A DNA stretch of 64,000 bases from Candidatus Scalindua sp. SCAELEC01 (GCA_004282745.1 SHMT01000014.1:62001-126000); one strand, 5' to 3'. Numbered from the stretch's first letter, positions 8,896-19,243 are shown. A program made the numbers and translations. Notes: generated by a model from the letters alone, not told the origin.

Positions 8896-10445
8896 TAATC
8901 AAAGAAACCACATGAACGCACTAGACGAAAACCCAGACGGTGAAACTGACTGTCACTGTCGTAATCTGATACGCTATGTGAAGCACAACGCAAGAAATTT
9001 GCAGGATCTTCAAAACCACCTCCCCGTACAACCCGATAAGTTTTGTCTCCACCTGTCCACACCCCCCCATCTGACGGGGCGTTGTCATAATTCGGATGCC
9101 AAAAATCTAGGCACAACTCCCAGACGTTTCCATGCATATCATACAATCCCCATTTATTTGACTTAAGCTGTCCCACTGGATGAACTTTACCACCCGAATT
9201 TCGGCTATACCAGGCATATTCACCCAATCTACGCGACTCATCACCAAAACTGTATATTCCACTTGTCCCGGCCCTTACCGCATATTCCCATTCTGCTTCA
9301 CTTGGAAGACGGTAAATGTCCCTCTCTGCTTTTTTATTGAGCCTTTTGAGATACTCATTGCTGAATGTCATAACAGGGTAATTGCCTGTATCATTTCCAG
9401 ATTGATTACCGTCGGTTATCGAAGGATCACTTCCCATAATACGTTCCCATTGGGACTGTGTAACCTCATACTTTCCCATCCAAAATCCGTTCACATTAAC
9501 TTCATGTGCTGACTTCTCAGAATCTTGACACTCTTCATTGGGAGAAGAACATCCCATGATATAACTTCTTCCCGGTATCCAGACAAAGTCCATACCACTA
9601 ATAGGATCATGTTTGATAGTTCCACTTGGCAGGAATGATACTACCATCTCTTCACCCAGCCCTATCATTGCTATCTTACTTATCCTCACCTTGTCTTCAA
9701 CAATATCCAGATACATGTATACGGGCTTTTGCTTCCCCTCTCCCAAGAGCGCTTTTGCTTTATTACTCGTTATTGTAACAAAACCTTCTCTGTCTAATTT
9801 CTTTGGCCACACATTCCAGTTGAGAGATAACGGTAATTTAGCGCTTTTGCTATCATAGCCTCCATTGTTTAAAGTTGCTTGAGCTGCTTGATAATCAGGA
9901 TTATGTTGTTGAACTGCATGATTAAAGACATCTACTGCTTCCCTTTGGCGCTTTCGGAATTCCATCTCTGAATCAAAGGCATCACGAGTAATATTGAGAA
10001 CTGGTTGAATCCCAGGAAAATTATTTGTTGATCGGACCAGGGGATTTAGCGCTGTTTGTATAACTGTGGGTGTGGAATTTTCATGCCTTTTTTGTGAAGT
10101 ACCATATTGTGTATAGAGTACTCCAGCGATAATCATTGTTAGAACAATTCCCCCTACTAAATATATTTTTTGAAATCCTTTCGATTCTCCTACTTTGGAT
10201 TCATTGTGTTCTGCATGTGAGAGCTGTAATGCCAGCTCTTCATCAAATATGGTTCGGCTTTCTAGAACGGAAAGCACTTGATATGCTTCATTCTTTAATT
10301 TGAACATCTCTTCCGCCTGTTTTCTTTGGGAAGAGGATGAGAACTTGTCAGGATGATACGCGTGAGAAAGAAACCGGAAACGCTCTTTTATCTCTTGTTG
10401 GGTTGCTTGACGAGATACACCTAATATTTCATAATAATCCTTCAT
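8895..10445 (-). CDS. J-domain protein fused to a formylglycine-generating-enzyme-like domain
   Basis: Membrane-anchored fusion of 516 residues. A J domain (about 1-65, with the HPD motif in YHPDKF) is followed by one TM helix (about 96-118), a linker region, and an FGE-sulfatase/SUMF1-like domain (about 285-510: FVWIPG, MGKYEVTQSQWERIMG, RLPSEAEWEYAVRAGT, VVRGGGFED, LGFRLVRS). J domains stimulate an Hsp70. FGE-like domains include formylglycine enzymes but also many non-catalytic or sugar-binding relatives, so no reaction is assigned. An SD-like AGGATC precedes the start. The TAG stop is shared with the MITE junction; excision of the element would leave the same stop. Confidence 0.85.
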   Translation of the reverse strand: MKDYYEILGVSRQATQQEIKERFRFLSHAYHPDKFSSSSQRKQAEEMFKLKNEAYQVLSVLESRTIFDEELALQLSHAEHNESKVGESKGFQKIYLVGGIVLTMIIAGVLYTQYGTSQKRHENSTPTVIQTALNPLVRSTNNFPGIQPVLNITRDAFDSEMEFRKRQREAVDVFNHAVQQHNPDYQAAQATLNNGGYDSKSAKLPLSLNWNVWPKKLDREGFVTITSNKAKALLGEGKQKPVYMYLDIVEDKVRISKIAMIGLGEEMVVSFLPSGTIKHDPISGMDFVWIPGRSYIMGCSSPNEECQDSEKSAHEVNVNGFWMGKYEVTQSQWERIMGSDPSITDGNQSGNDTGNYPVMTFSNEYLKRLNKKAERDIYRLPSEAEWEYAVRAGTSGIYSFGDESRRLGEYAWYSRNSGGKVHPVGQLKSNKWGLYDMHGNVWELCLDFWHPNYDNAPSDGGVWTGGDKTYRVVRGGGFEDPANFLRCASHSVSDYDSDSQFHRLGFRLVRSCGFFD

Positions 10446-10685
10446 ATTAACGATCCTGCATTACTTTGTTTCAATTTTTATGTTATCACAAATATCTCAC
10501 TACCGTTTACTTTTACCTTCTGTTATCATTAGGTAAAAGCTAATATCTCTATTAATGCACAAAGATTTCCATGCTATAACATTATCGGACTATGTCTGAT
10601 CTATTTTACTTTATTCATTTTTGCATTTCAGAACGCTATTAACGCGATTCCATAATCATGTACTCATTAATGATACTTACCATCA

Positions 10686-13600
10686 TTAATGAGTACGCCC
10701 ATTCATTGCAAACTCTGGATTTTTCCTTCGGATGAGGGAAGTATCTAGATTAACCTCAAAAAACCAACCATGTTCCTGGAGGTCTTTCTCATACGAATAA
10801 CTCACGAGAAAGGTTTGGCCATCAATTCTTTTCGACCTCCAACCTATCAATTTATACTCTCCCCTAATTTCATCTTTTTTATTCATGATAACGTGTTTTG
10901 TCTTTGTCTTGTTCTGATGATCCAATATATATGACTCTTTTACCATCATTATGGCTACCTCATTGGGTAATTTACTGCTGTCCTGTTTCCATGTTCTATT
11001 AATGGCATTTGAACTTAAATCCACTTCAAACAAAAATTTTTGTTCATATGAATCTCCATCAACAACATAATCAACCACGAAATTCTCTTCATAAATCTTT
11101 TTGACATTCCATTTAACCATTGTGCGAAAGTCACCAGACTCTCTTACCCAATCCTGAACAACGGAGTCCACTCGATCTTTTCGTTCTGGGTCAATATAGC
11201 TTGCTATCATCTCTTTGATCATTAATCTGTGTAATTGTTGATTATCTACCTGATTTTTGTAAACAGAGATCAACTTGTTGACCTGCTCTATAGATCCCGA
11301 TTCAACAATACGCCTTGCAACTTTGTACTTTTGTGGTGGAAGGTTATTGACGTAATCTGTAAACATCTGATTTTCAAGAACTTCAAGATAATCAGGGTGT
11401 ACCTTTACTATCTCATTGAATGCTACCGAATCTTCACTTGTTGAATCAGAATGTATACCATTTGCGTAGTTGCGTTTCTCAATTTCCACACTCTTCGATT
11501 GTTGGTTCCACTTATGCCATCTAGTAACGTCTTCACCAAAATTTTCACCTGTTAAATTTCGTAATGCTACTGCCGCCTCATCTTTTATGTGAGGGTTTTC
11601 CATCGCAACGATAATAGCCTCAACCCCACGACTATCATTAAGCTCTCCGAGGATCTTCACTGCAAGTTCTTGGAGTGAAGTACTTACATCTTTGTCATCC
11701 AATATGGCAATTAATGGGGTTACCGCACGATTATCATGTAACTCCCCAATAGTCCTTAATACTCGTTCCTGCAGGAGAGGATCTCCATATTTTTGGTTCA
11801 GTATAGCAACCAGTGGATCCAATGCACGAGGATCCTTTAACTTCCCTAATGCCTTAATGACGTCCCATTTGACTCGAACATTTTCTTCATCCAATGCACT
11901 AATCAAAGGATCTATCGTAACCTTTCCTCTTTGCCATTCGGTGCCATCCTTTCCAGTTATTTTCTTTAATGCACTGATTGCATCCTCCTGGACAAGCCAG
12001 TTTTCATCATAGAGAGCTACTATGAGTGCCTCTTCTGCACGAGAAGAACCTATTTTCCCCAAGATCTTTGCCGCATACCTCTGGACACGCCAATCATCAT
12101 GATCGAGTGCAGCGGCAAGAGGTTCTACTGCAACCCCTCCTATTTTTGACAGTGACCATGCGGCTACTTTGTCAATATTGGATGGATGTTCATCTAACTC
12201 AACATCTCCATCAACATATACCGGCCACTTCCCCTCATACGGACCTTTTTTTGTTAGTTTCGCATAATCAACCAATAATCGTATCAGCGCATCCACCGCA
12301 GAAACCGCCTGTGAACCGGCCTCTCCCAGAGAGACCGCAGCCAAACCACGCTCAACAGGATCATAGGATCTTAACTTATTTTCTAGTTCATTCACATCTA
12401 CGGAATCAGCAGTTTTGACCTTATCATTTTCTCCATTAAAAATATCTTCCTCTAGAGAAGTCTCTCCTGCAACAAAAGATCCCTCTGATTTATCACCGGA
12501 ATCAGCCTTCTGGACCAAAACCTTAAGTGTTTTGAATTCGTTATCAGTAAGATAAATATTTACGTGTGATCCATGAAAAAGCTCGCTTGAGAGTTCTTGT
12601 ATCATTTGCGTACCAGCAGCCAAGGTATTGGGATCGTTTTCTGCCCCTTTCTCCACAACCATCTTAAATTCGTATATGTCATCAACCCTATTTAATAAGG
12701 TTGATTTAGGAGACCCATCATAGAACTTATTTTTAACCAGATAATTCCCGAATCTTGTTGCTACCTCTGGGGTGATAGTTGATGTGTAATATAAGTTAGC
12801 TCCATTGAAAACCATCTTTTCACCAAAACTTGGCGCCTGATTTATTACCCAGATAGTATTAAATTTCGCATCCGTAAGGTGTACGTTAACGTGTGCACCT
12901 CTAAACACTTTTTGAGAAAGATCTCTTGTAATTTGTCGGCAAACATCTGGATCGATCGGTTTTATTACTGCACCGTCCTTAATATTCATCTTAAATTCAT
13001 TGATATTTCCGTTTTTGTTGTACAGTATTGACCGTGAGGCTCCACTAAAAAAATCTGTACGAACGAGATAATTCCCAAGCATTTCTGCCTCCACCTTCGT
13101 TACGGTTGACGTGTAATAGACATCTCCTTCTTTTAGTTTCAACTTTTGATTTGAACCACTGTCTGGTCCCCAAAGAAGAGAGAAGAAAACAACAATAATA
13201 ACAGCACATCCACCACACACTCCTAACCCAATGCAAATAGACTTTTTGCTCCTCTTGATAAGTATGGATTCACCACCAATCATCTTTTTGTTTGTTGGAC
13301 CCTGTTTTTTATCTGTTAGGCCTGTTTTCTCTCTTATTTTTCCTTTAAAAGAGGTTAGTACTGCTAAAATTTTTTGAACAAATACATTTACTTCGCCCCA
13401 AATTTTAATCTTAGATGGACGACCTATTTTCGTTTTGTCTGTTTTTGATTTTCCCCATTTTTCACCTTTTTCTGTCGTCTTAGAATGGCTAACAATAGTA
13501 TCTTCTGTTGATGCCGGCTTGTTTCTTTTTCCAATTGAGTTGTTTGAAATTACTATCTTCTGCTCTTGAGATTCTGGTGCACTCTTACTCTTTCTGGTAG

Positions 13601-13694
13601 AGGAATCTACAACTACCGTATTTTTATTTACTGCTCCCGTTATCTGGCTATCACGCACTCCCTTTTCTTCGGAACCAAAACTGCTTTTTTCCAT
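10686..13694 (-). CDS. Membrane-anchored HEAT-repeat protein with a duplicated ~95-residue domain
   Basis: A 1002-residue protein. A charged, low-complexity cytoplasmic N-terminus (about 1-150) precedes one TM helix (SICIGLGVCGGCAVIIVVFF, about 151-175). Two copies of a ~95-residue domain follow, the first starting GDVYYTSTVTKVEAEMLGNY and the second ANLYYTSTITPEVATRFGNY. Next come PBS-lyase-type HEAT repeats (about 420-720, e.g. DDWRVQRYAAKILGKIG) and a C-terminal beta-rich region. I recall the YYTS domain from planctomycete proteins but know no function for it. GGAGG sits before the ATG. A protein-protein scaffold is likely from the HEAT repeats; its partners are not evident. Confidence 0.82.
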   Translation of the reverse strand: MEKSSFGSEEKGVRDSQITGAVNKNTVVVDSSTRKSKSAPESQEQKIVISNNSIGKRNKPASTEDTIVSHSKTTEKGEKWGKSKTDKTKIGRPSKIKIWGEVNVFVQKILAVLTSFKGKIREKTGLTDKKQGPTNKKMIGGESILIKRSKKSICIGLGVCGGCAVIIVVFFSLLWGPDSGSNQKLKLKEGDVYYTSTVTKVEAEMLGNYLVRTDFFSGASRSILYNKNGNINEFKMNIKDGAVIKPIDPDVCRQITRDLSQKVFRGAHVNVHLTDAKFNTIWVINQAPSFGEKMVFNGANLYYTSTITPEVATRFGNYLVKNKFYDGSPKSTLLNRVDDIYEFKMVVEKGAENDPNTLAAGTQMIQELSSELFHGSHVNIYLTDNEFKTLKVLVQKADSGDKSEGSFVAGETSLEEDIFNGENDKVKTADSVDVNELENKLRSYDPVERGLAAVSLGEAGSQAVSAVDALIRLLVDYAKLTKKGPYEGKWPVYVDGDVELDEHPSNIDKVAAWSLSKIGGVAVEPLAAALDHDDWRVQRYAAKILGKIGSSRAEEALIVALYDENWLVQEDAISALKKITGKDGTEWQRGKVTIDPLISALDEENVRVKWDVIKALGKLKDPRALDPLVAILNQKYGDPLLQERVLRTIGELHDNRAVTPLIAILDDKDVSTSLQELAVKILGELNDSRGVEAIIVAMENPHIKDEAAVALRNLTGENFGEDVTRWHKWNQQSKSVEIEKRNYANGIHSDSTSEDSVAFNEIVKVHPDYLEVLENQMFTDYVNNLPPQKYKVARRIVESGSIEQVNKLISVYKNQVDNQQLHRLMIKEMIASYIDPERKDRVDSVVQDWVRESGDFRTMVKWNVKKIYEENFVVDYVVDGDSYEQKFLFEVDLSSNAINRTWKQDSSKLPNEVAIMMVKESYILDHQNKTKTKHVIMNKKDEIRGEYKLIGWRSKRIDGQTFLVSYSYEKDLQEHGWFFEVNLDTSLIRRKNPEFAMNGRTH

Positions 13695-14252
13695 ATCACA
13701 ACCTCCAATGATAAATTTCTGTTTTTTTAACTCATTTACCGTTACAAATTTATAAACTCAATAAAGTTGTATTGTTGATTTTTCACAAGGTTTTTAAAAC
13801 CAAGGGCTATTTTTCAACTCTTTCAGTTTAGCAGACACGTACTGCTTACCGTTAACAGAGTAGCCATTAGCGTATATACAGATCTTATTAAGTACGTACC
13901 AGATAGATTTAATGCGTTGAGGATTCCACTTGTAATGTATTTATCGACAAAATGTATAAAAAATATAATTTGGTTTTTTTAAATTGAATGCAATCACTGA
14001 ATTACTTCTCCATTGCACGTTCCTGAACCCTTAGTTCCTGTGTATAGATCCAAATGATAAATAAATATTGATCGGTATCACTTGGGAAATGTTAAAGTCA
14101 AAATATATGATCCCGATAATATGTGTGATATCCTGTACAAATGTCTCAAGGTAGACACTCTTTAGATTTGGTCTTTATTACCCGGGTCTTTTTAATCACA
14201 TGCATAGGAACGTTACCACTTAACAAGTATTGAATTAATTTATCGAAAAACA
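13695..14252. other. Intergenic gap of about 560 bp
   Basis: AT-rich region between divergently transcribed genes (HEAT protein and GspE/PilB ATPase). Promoters for both are expected here. I could not pick a convincing promoter pair, RNA gene or repeat. Confidence 0.4.
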
Positions 14253-14261
14253 TTGATAAAA

Positions 14262-16373
14262 ATGGAAAATGTAGAATGCAAATTGATTGATGGTGATTCT
14301 GTATCAGGTCAGTTGGAGAGAGCATTTCGACCTATCGAAGGAGAAATTGCTATACGCAGTCAAGATAGGATACAGGTACTTACCTTTGATCAAATTTCTT
14401 GCGTCTTGTTTACGACCACACCAAACGAACGAGATCAATTTAAAGTACGTGGCCTAAAGGCGGAAGAAATAAAGACAATTACTCACGAAGTTTATCAGGT
14501 GCGTATTATACACGAGGACATTACAGAAAATCTTAATCAGGGTTTTTATGGTGTACCCATAAACCAGGAAAATGGGCCAAGTTACATTTTCTTTCCTAAA
14601 ACAGGTATTGAATACAGAGGCCGGGAGCGTTTTGACAAAAACCAAATAAACGCATCTGAAGAAAAGGATCATACACCTTCAGGAGAACAGCAACTACAGA
14701 AGATCGGAGAAATTCTGATTGATTACAATCTCGCTACTCAGGAACAAATTAATACCGCACTCAAAGCGCAACGCCTTGGTTCGACGAAGTATTTAGGAGA
14801 GATCCTGATTGCAAACAAAATTATCACGGAAAAAGAGCTATTAATGGCATTGGCATTAAAATTCCATTTACGCTCTGTAGACCTTCGAGATATCTATCCT
14901 AATCCTGAAACACTCGATTTAGTACCATTAGAAACAGCAAGAAAATTCCATATATTTCCAATTGTATCTGATAAAAAGAAAATTACTATTGCGACCTCTC
15001 AACCTACCGACATCTCCGTTATAGACACTTTGCGATTCAGTACTAATAGATGGGTGGAAATGGTATTGGCCACACACAAGCAGATCGAAACATATATTAT
15101 TAAATATTATGAAAATGAGAGCGATAGAGATGAAATAAATATCGAGGAAGTACTCTCTGACATAGAGCATGAAGACCTGAGCCAAGAGATATCCATAAAG
15201 GATGAAGCTGAAGCTGCGCCTGTTATACGCCTAGCAAATAAGATACTCCAAAATGCCGTAAAGGAAGGCTCAAGTGATATCCATCTGTTGCCACAAGAAA
15301 AAGGGTTGAAGGTGTCGTATCGAGTAAATGGCCTCCTTCAACAATATCTTAAGTTGGATAGACGTGTTAGCAAGAGTTTGGTTGCAAGGTTTAAGATTGT
15401 TTCACTTATGGACATTACAGAACGCCGCTTACCACAAGATGGCCGTTTCAAAGTTATATTCAACAACCGACCCGTAGAATTTCGCGTTTCCTGTATGCCA
15501 GGTCAACATGGAGAGAACATCGTAATGCGTATTTTAAATAAAAGTAATGATACTACAGGATTATATGATTTGGGACTGGATACTAAAGATGTAGAGACAA
15601 TACGTCATATAGTCCGCAGTACCCATGGAATGATGCTTGTTACGGGACCAACCGGTAGCGGTAAATCTTCAACCCTAGCTGCCGTATTGCGTGATCTTAC
15701 CGATGAACCTAAACACATGTTGTCATTAGAAGATCCTATTGAGATTGAAGTCCCAGGCATCAACCAAATACAAATTCACGAAAAAATAGGTTTCACTTTT
15801 GCGTCAGCTCTTCGTAATGTTCTACGGCACGACCCTGACATTATAATGCTTGGGGAAATACGCGATTCAGAAACTGCTAAGATCTCTGTTCAAGCTGCGC
15901 TTACGGGCCATGTTCTCATATCAACTCTTCATACAAATAGTGCGGCTGCTGCCTTTTCTCGGCTGTCAGACATGGGGGTAGAACCTTACTTGGTTTCGGC
16001 AACGGTTAAAGGTATCATGGCCCAGCAACTGTTACCTCGTTTATGTTTAGAGTGCAAAGTTACACAAAAACCTGATGATAAGATCCTAGATTTTCTCTCC
16101 AAACAGGGGATCGATACCAAGGATCTGATAGATCATGTTTCCCCTGGTTGTGAAAATTGTCGTGATTCTGGTATTTCAGGGAGGGTCCTGGTGTATGAAT
16201 TTTTGGCAATAAATCGTGACTTGCAGGCTCTGGTATCTCAAGAGGCGACATTAGAGACAATTCAGAAAACCGCTTGTAAGTCAGGTATGCGCACTCTTGT
16301 ACAGATGGCGTTAGAGGCTTCTCAAAAGGGACTTATTTCCCTCGACCGTATTTTACCGCTGTTCATAGAGTAG
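14262..16373 (+). CDS. GspE/PilB-family secretion or pilus assembly ATPase
   Basis: Cytoplasmic hexameric ATPase that would power a type II secretion or type IV pilus machine. A ~140-residue N-terminal extension that I do not recognise (residues 1-140) is followed by a MshEN/GspE N-terminal domain (IGEILIDYNLATQEQINTAL) and the core ATPase: Walker A GPTGSGKSS near residue 465, Walker B DPDIIMLGEIRD near 527. Paired Cys motifs (CLECK and CENC) form the family's zinc-binding C-terminal element. The ATG at 14262 or a TTG three codons earlier could start it; neither has a clear ribosome site. No other secretion genes are adjacent, so its machine is encoded elsewhere. The downstream PilZ-like gene hints at c-di-GMP control. 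Confidence 0.93.
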   Translation: MENVECKLIDGDSVSGQLERAFRPIEGEIAIRSQDRIQVLTFDQISCVLFTTTPNERDQFKVRGLKAEEIKTITHEVYQVRIIHEDITENLNQGFYGVPINQENGPSYIFFPKTGIEYRGRERFDKNQINASEEKDHTPSGEQQLQKIGEILIDYNLATQEQINTALKAQRLGSTKYLGEILIANKIITEKELLMALALKFHLRSVDLRDIYPNPETLDLVPLETARKFHIFPIVSDKKKITIATSQPTDISVIDTLRFSTNRWVEMVLATHKQIETYIIKYYENESDRDEINIEEVLSDIEHEDLSQEISIKDEAEAAPVIRLANKILQNAVKEGSSDIHLLPQEKGLKVSYRVNGLLQQYLKLDRRVSKSLVARFKIVSLMDITERRLPQDGRFKVIFNNRPVEFRVSCMPGQHGENIVMRILNKSNDTTGLYDLGLDTKDVETIRHIVRSTHGMMLVTGPTGSGKSSTLAAVLRDLTDEPKHMLSLEDPIEIEVPGINQIQIHEKIGFTFASALRNVLRHDPDIIMLGEIRDSETAKISVQAALTGHVLISTLHTNSAAAAFSRLSDMGVEPYLVSATVKGIMAQQLLPRLCLECKVTQKPDDKILDFLSKQGIDTKDLIDHVSPGCENCRDSGISGRVLVYEFLAINRDLQALVSQEATLETIQKTACKSGMRTLVQMALEASQKGLISLDRILPLFIE

Positions 16374-16423
16374 ATATTTTTATCGTGCCTCATTTTCTAA
16401 ACATTTTGCTATTTTTGTAATGA

Positions 16424-16882
16424 GTGAAACAAATTACTTTTTTTATACGAGAAGAATCTCAAAATATTTATGCCAATCTACGTATCATGAGAAGGTCAAT
16501 TTCATATACTTATAATAATCTGAGGTCAAAGAATTCTCCGCAGACCAATCCTGAAACGGTAGACTCAAAACGTTTTAACGAACCTTTCGGCGTTACTTTT
16601 CGAATTATACCGCTCATAGCTTTAAGGTCAATGCACTCCGATTGGGTAACGGCTCAAGGAGACGTTTTGGATGGAAGGGCTTTCGTTTTTCACTATAAGA
16701 GTGATATCGGATCTGGCACTCTCTTAGAGTTAAAAATTTCACTCCCAAGAACCTCGTCAACCGTACATTGTATCGGGAAAGTAATCAGAACAAGAAAATC
16801 TCTTCACTCCTCCCTGTTTTGTATTACAATCGAGTTTATTAAGATCAGCGAACGAGGCAAAAAGATGATACATGGCTTATGA
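16424..16882 (+). CDS. PilZ-like domain protein, degenerate binding motif
   Basis: Small protein of 152 residues starting at GTG. A later ATG near 16486 is possible and no strong ribosome site separates them. The C-terminal two thirds resemble a PilZ beta barrel (GTLLELKISLP, VHCIGKVIRTRKS, FCITIEFIKISERGKKMI). The c-di-GMP binding RxxxR and D/NxSxxG motifs are not clear; only SKRF and a DGRAF stretch occupy those places. It follows the GspE/PilB ATPase by 50 bases and may be co-transcribed. It may be a non-binding PilZ relative that touches the ATPase, which is inference. Confidence 0.6.
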   Translation: MKQITFFIREESQNIYANLRIMRRSISYTYNNLRSKNSPQTNPETVDSKRFNEPFGVTFRIIPLIALRSMHSDWVTAQGDVLDGRAFVFHYKSDIGSGTLLELKISLPRTSSTVHCIGKVIRTRKSLHSSLFCITIEFIKISERGKKMIHGL

Positions 16883-16983
16883 AAACGTGTAACTACCTGC
16901 CCGTAACAAGAACCTCTCCACAATGTAAACCAGAATTAACGTAGTGTCTCTCTTTCCAGTTAACGGGTAAAGTCATTGAGGCC

Positions 16984-18132
16984 TTATCGTTTCAGCAGGT
17001 AAAAGAGCTTACCATAGGTATTCAGGTTACCAGCATTGAGCATAGCTTCATCACCTATACCAAAATAGACATCAGCTCTGGCCGGCGTTTTGATAGCACT
17101 TCCCGTATCCTGATCCAACGCAAAGAGTGATCGGTCAACCTGCCCCTTCTTCTTAAACCAACCGAACCTTTTTGACACTTTTTTTTCAATAACGGCAAAA
17201 GCCAATCCCCCAGGAGGAAAGACTACTTTATCTGTCGCTATGCTCCGCATTGAAGTAACCGGGGCACCTATAGACCCTGTTGGAATTGCATTATCAACTT
17301 TCTTGAAAAAGATAAAGCGATCATTTCTTTTAAGATAGTAATCTAATTCGTCGGGATGCTGTTCAAAAAAACTCAATAGCGTTGAAAGCGTTAACTCCTC
17401 TTCCTTAATTTTTCCGTCAAGAACAAGCAACCGACCAATACTCGTATATTCATGTCCTGAATCCGCACTATATCCAACATAGGCCATCTCACCAGAGGGA
17501 AGCCTCAGCTGCCCAGAACCCTGCACATGAATCAGATAAGCATCCAATTTTGATTTGAGATAGCCGATTTCATAGCCCCTTAACAGATCCTGCTCCTCAA
17601 TAACACGCCGAGTATAATACGGTTTTTTAAAATCCGCAGGTTTTTTATACAACGGATACCGAAACGTCTCTGTCGGAAACAAGCTACCATCATAAATAGG
17701 AGTGCCATAACCGGTAAAGAGGACTTTACCCTCGTATCTTTTCCCTATCGCCTGAAATACCCTAAAATTATTTCTGATAAATTCGTTTAGATCCTGGGAA
17801 CTGTGACTATTAAGTAATCTTGTGCGAAAAAAGCTTAGTGTCTCAATCTGCTTTTCTCGAGTAAAACCTAAGGAACGAAAGATATCCGGATAGTCCTTAA
17901 CACGTTCAAAATATTCAATACTATTATCTATCGAACGTAACAGTGTATCTTTATTATAATCGTCCCTGAAATCAGGAAATTGGTTAGGGTTAAAAATTTC
18001 AGCAATACCGACTCCTGGCTTTAATGGCGATAGCAATGGTCTTTTCGCAGAGGTGGAACATCCAGTCATAAAAATCATCGATAAAAGCGTGACCGCAACC
18101 AGAAAATGGAGTGTAGTACTTTTTAATCTCAT
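16984..18132 (-). CDS. mltA: MltA-type lytic murein transglycosylase, lipoprotein
   Basis: Outer-membrane lipoprotein of about 382 residues that would cleave peptidoglycan glycan strands with anhydro-muropeptide release. The start follows AAGGAAGAAG. The signal peptide ends in lipobox FMTGC. Family signs are the MltA core (VLFTGYGTPIYDGS, YKKPADF) and a C-terminal 3D domain (DQDTGSAIKTPARADVYFG, then GDEAM), whose aspartates are catalytic in the family. In-frame codons upstream of this start run into the family B MITE and are not expected to be translated. Confidence 0.9.
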   Translation of the reverse strand: MRLKSTTLHFLVAVTLLSMIFMTGCSTSAKRPLLSPLKPGVGIAEIFNPNQFPDFRDDYNKDTLLRSIDNSIEYFERVKDYPDIFRSLGFTREKQIETLSFFRTRLLNSHSSQDLNEFIRNNFRVFQAIGKRYEGKVLFTGYGTPIYDGSLFPTETFRYPLYKKPADFKKPYYTRRVIEEQDLLRGYEIGYLKSKLDAYLIHVQGSGQLRLPSGEMAYVGYSADSGHEYTSIGRLLVLDGKIKEEELTLSTLLSFFEQHPDELDYYLKRNDRFIFFKKVDNAIPTGSIGAPVTSMRSIATDKVVFPPGGLAFAVIEKKVSKRFGWFKKKGQVDRSLFALDQDTGSAIKTPARADVYFGIGDEAMLNAGNLNTYGKLFYLLKR

Positions 18133-18158
18133 AAATCTTCTTCCTTTCAGACTAATTA

Positions 18159-18303
18159 GTGTTTGAACGAACACTACCCATCTACTACGTTGCTGCAACA
18201 ATTTCGAAATCCTCAAGTACAATTGTACGTTCCGGTTACGAAATTGTTACGCGCCTTGTACCTGGGCACTTTTCATTCAAACACAGGGTTTTCGTTCAGA
18301 CAC
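18159..18303. mobile_element. MITE family B copy
   Basis: A 145-bp element with ends GTGTTTGAACG and, reversed, GTGTCTGAACGAAAAC, flanked by TA on both sides. It is nearly identical to the copy at 56039-56183 and similar to 47365-47508. It lies just upstream of mltA. Confidence 0.88.
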
Positions 18304-18692
18304 TAATTAATGAAACAGTACCGACAAACAAAATTTTTGCCCTCTTTTCAAGCGGGAATAAATTTCCCACTTGATGACCCTAATGGATAAAATTTACACA
18401 AGAGAGCAGACTAAATCTTCTCATAAACTATCTTACCCAGGAGCCATTACCCCGTTTACACTTTTTCATCTCCCAACTCATTCAACACTTTAACTACGCA
18501 CAGCTAAAAATCACTTAAAAAATAGTTTTTTGGCACAAAAATAGCGACGCTAACGAGCAGGCCCTTTCATTTCATTATTTTCGCTCTGTATACAAATCGA
18601 CTTGAGGATACATTCGTACCTACGGGAAAATTTGCGAACAGATAAAAAAACTATCTTTATTTTTTCATTCTCAGTTTAAGGAGCAGAAAGAG

Positions 18693-18965
18693 ATGACAGA
18701 TTCAAAACGAGAAAATGTACTAGCAAAAGACATTATACCAAAGCAAGACGTAATGGAAATTGTAAAAGGATTTGGTATGGGCATGACACCTCATACCGGA
18801 ACATTATGGACATCGTTTAGCCGTAACTATTATAAACTTCAAAACCAGATGAGAATTAGCAATAGCAAAAGAGGTAGTAACGACCATACTCTACCCACAA
18901 CTTTCAAAAAACCGGTTTTGTCAAATTCTACCAAGGAAGAGACACTTTGTGGTGTTTCTCATTAA
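18693..18965 (+). CDS. Small hypothetical protein
   Basis: A 90-residue protein with an AAGGAG site about eleven bases before its ATG. It is polar and basic, without a signal peptide, membrane segment or Cys motif (one lone Cys near the end). I do not recognise a family. The gene stands alone between mltA and smc, on the opposite strand to both. The good ribosome site is the main evidence that it is real. Confidence 0.5.
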   Translation: MTDSKRENVLAKDIIPKQDVMEIVKGFGMGMTPHTGTLWTSFSRNYYKLQNQMRISNSKRGSNDHTLPTTFKKPVLSNSTKEETLCGVSH

Positions 18966-19079
18966 CGGTACTTTTAGAACGATATGGTGCACAATTCGAC
19001 CAACATTATTAATGTAAAGAATTATAATCTTTTTGCAGATTTTGCTCATTATAGAGAAGTATACATTCCTGGAATATTT

Positions 19080-19108
19080 GGGCAGCCGAAACAGGGTTTA
19101 GGCTGCCC
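19080..19108 (+). terminator. Hairpin after the small gene
   Basis: GGGCAGCC and GGCTGCCC form an 8-bp GC-rich stem with a 13-base loop. Only a weak T-rich stretch (CATTTGTTT) follows. It may end transcription from the small plus-strand gene, or work in both directions before smc. Confidence 0.45.
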
Positions 19109-19243
19109 CATTTGTTTCAGATAGCTTGATTTTTAGCGGTTGGTCACACTGTTCCGTCCAAGTATTTGTATCGGAGTACGCAATATCCGCTCACTCCCCT
19201 GTGAATATCAAACACGCTATCAACATCATGTTTCCCTCTTTAT

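Noticed and set aside
18346-18375. Inverted repeat TCAAGCGGGAA/TTCCCACTTGA as terminator
   Set aside because: No T-tract on either strand and no gene ends there.
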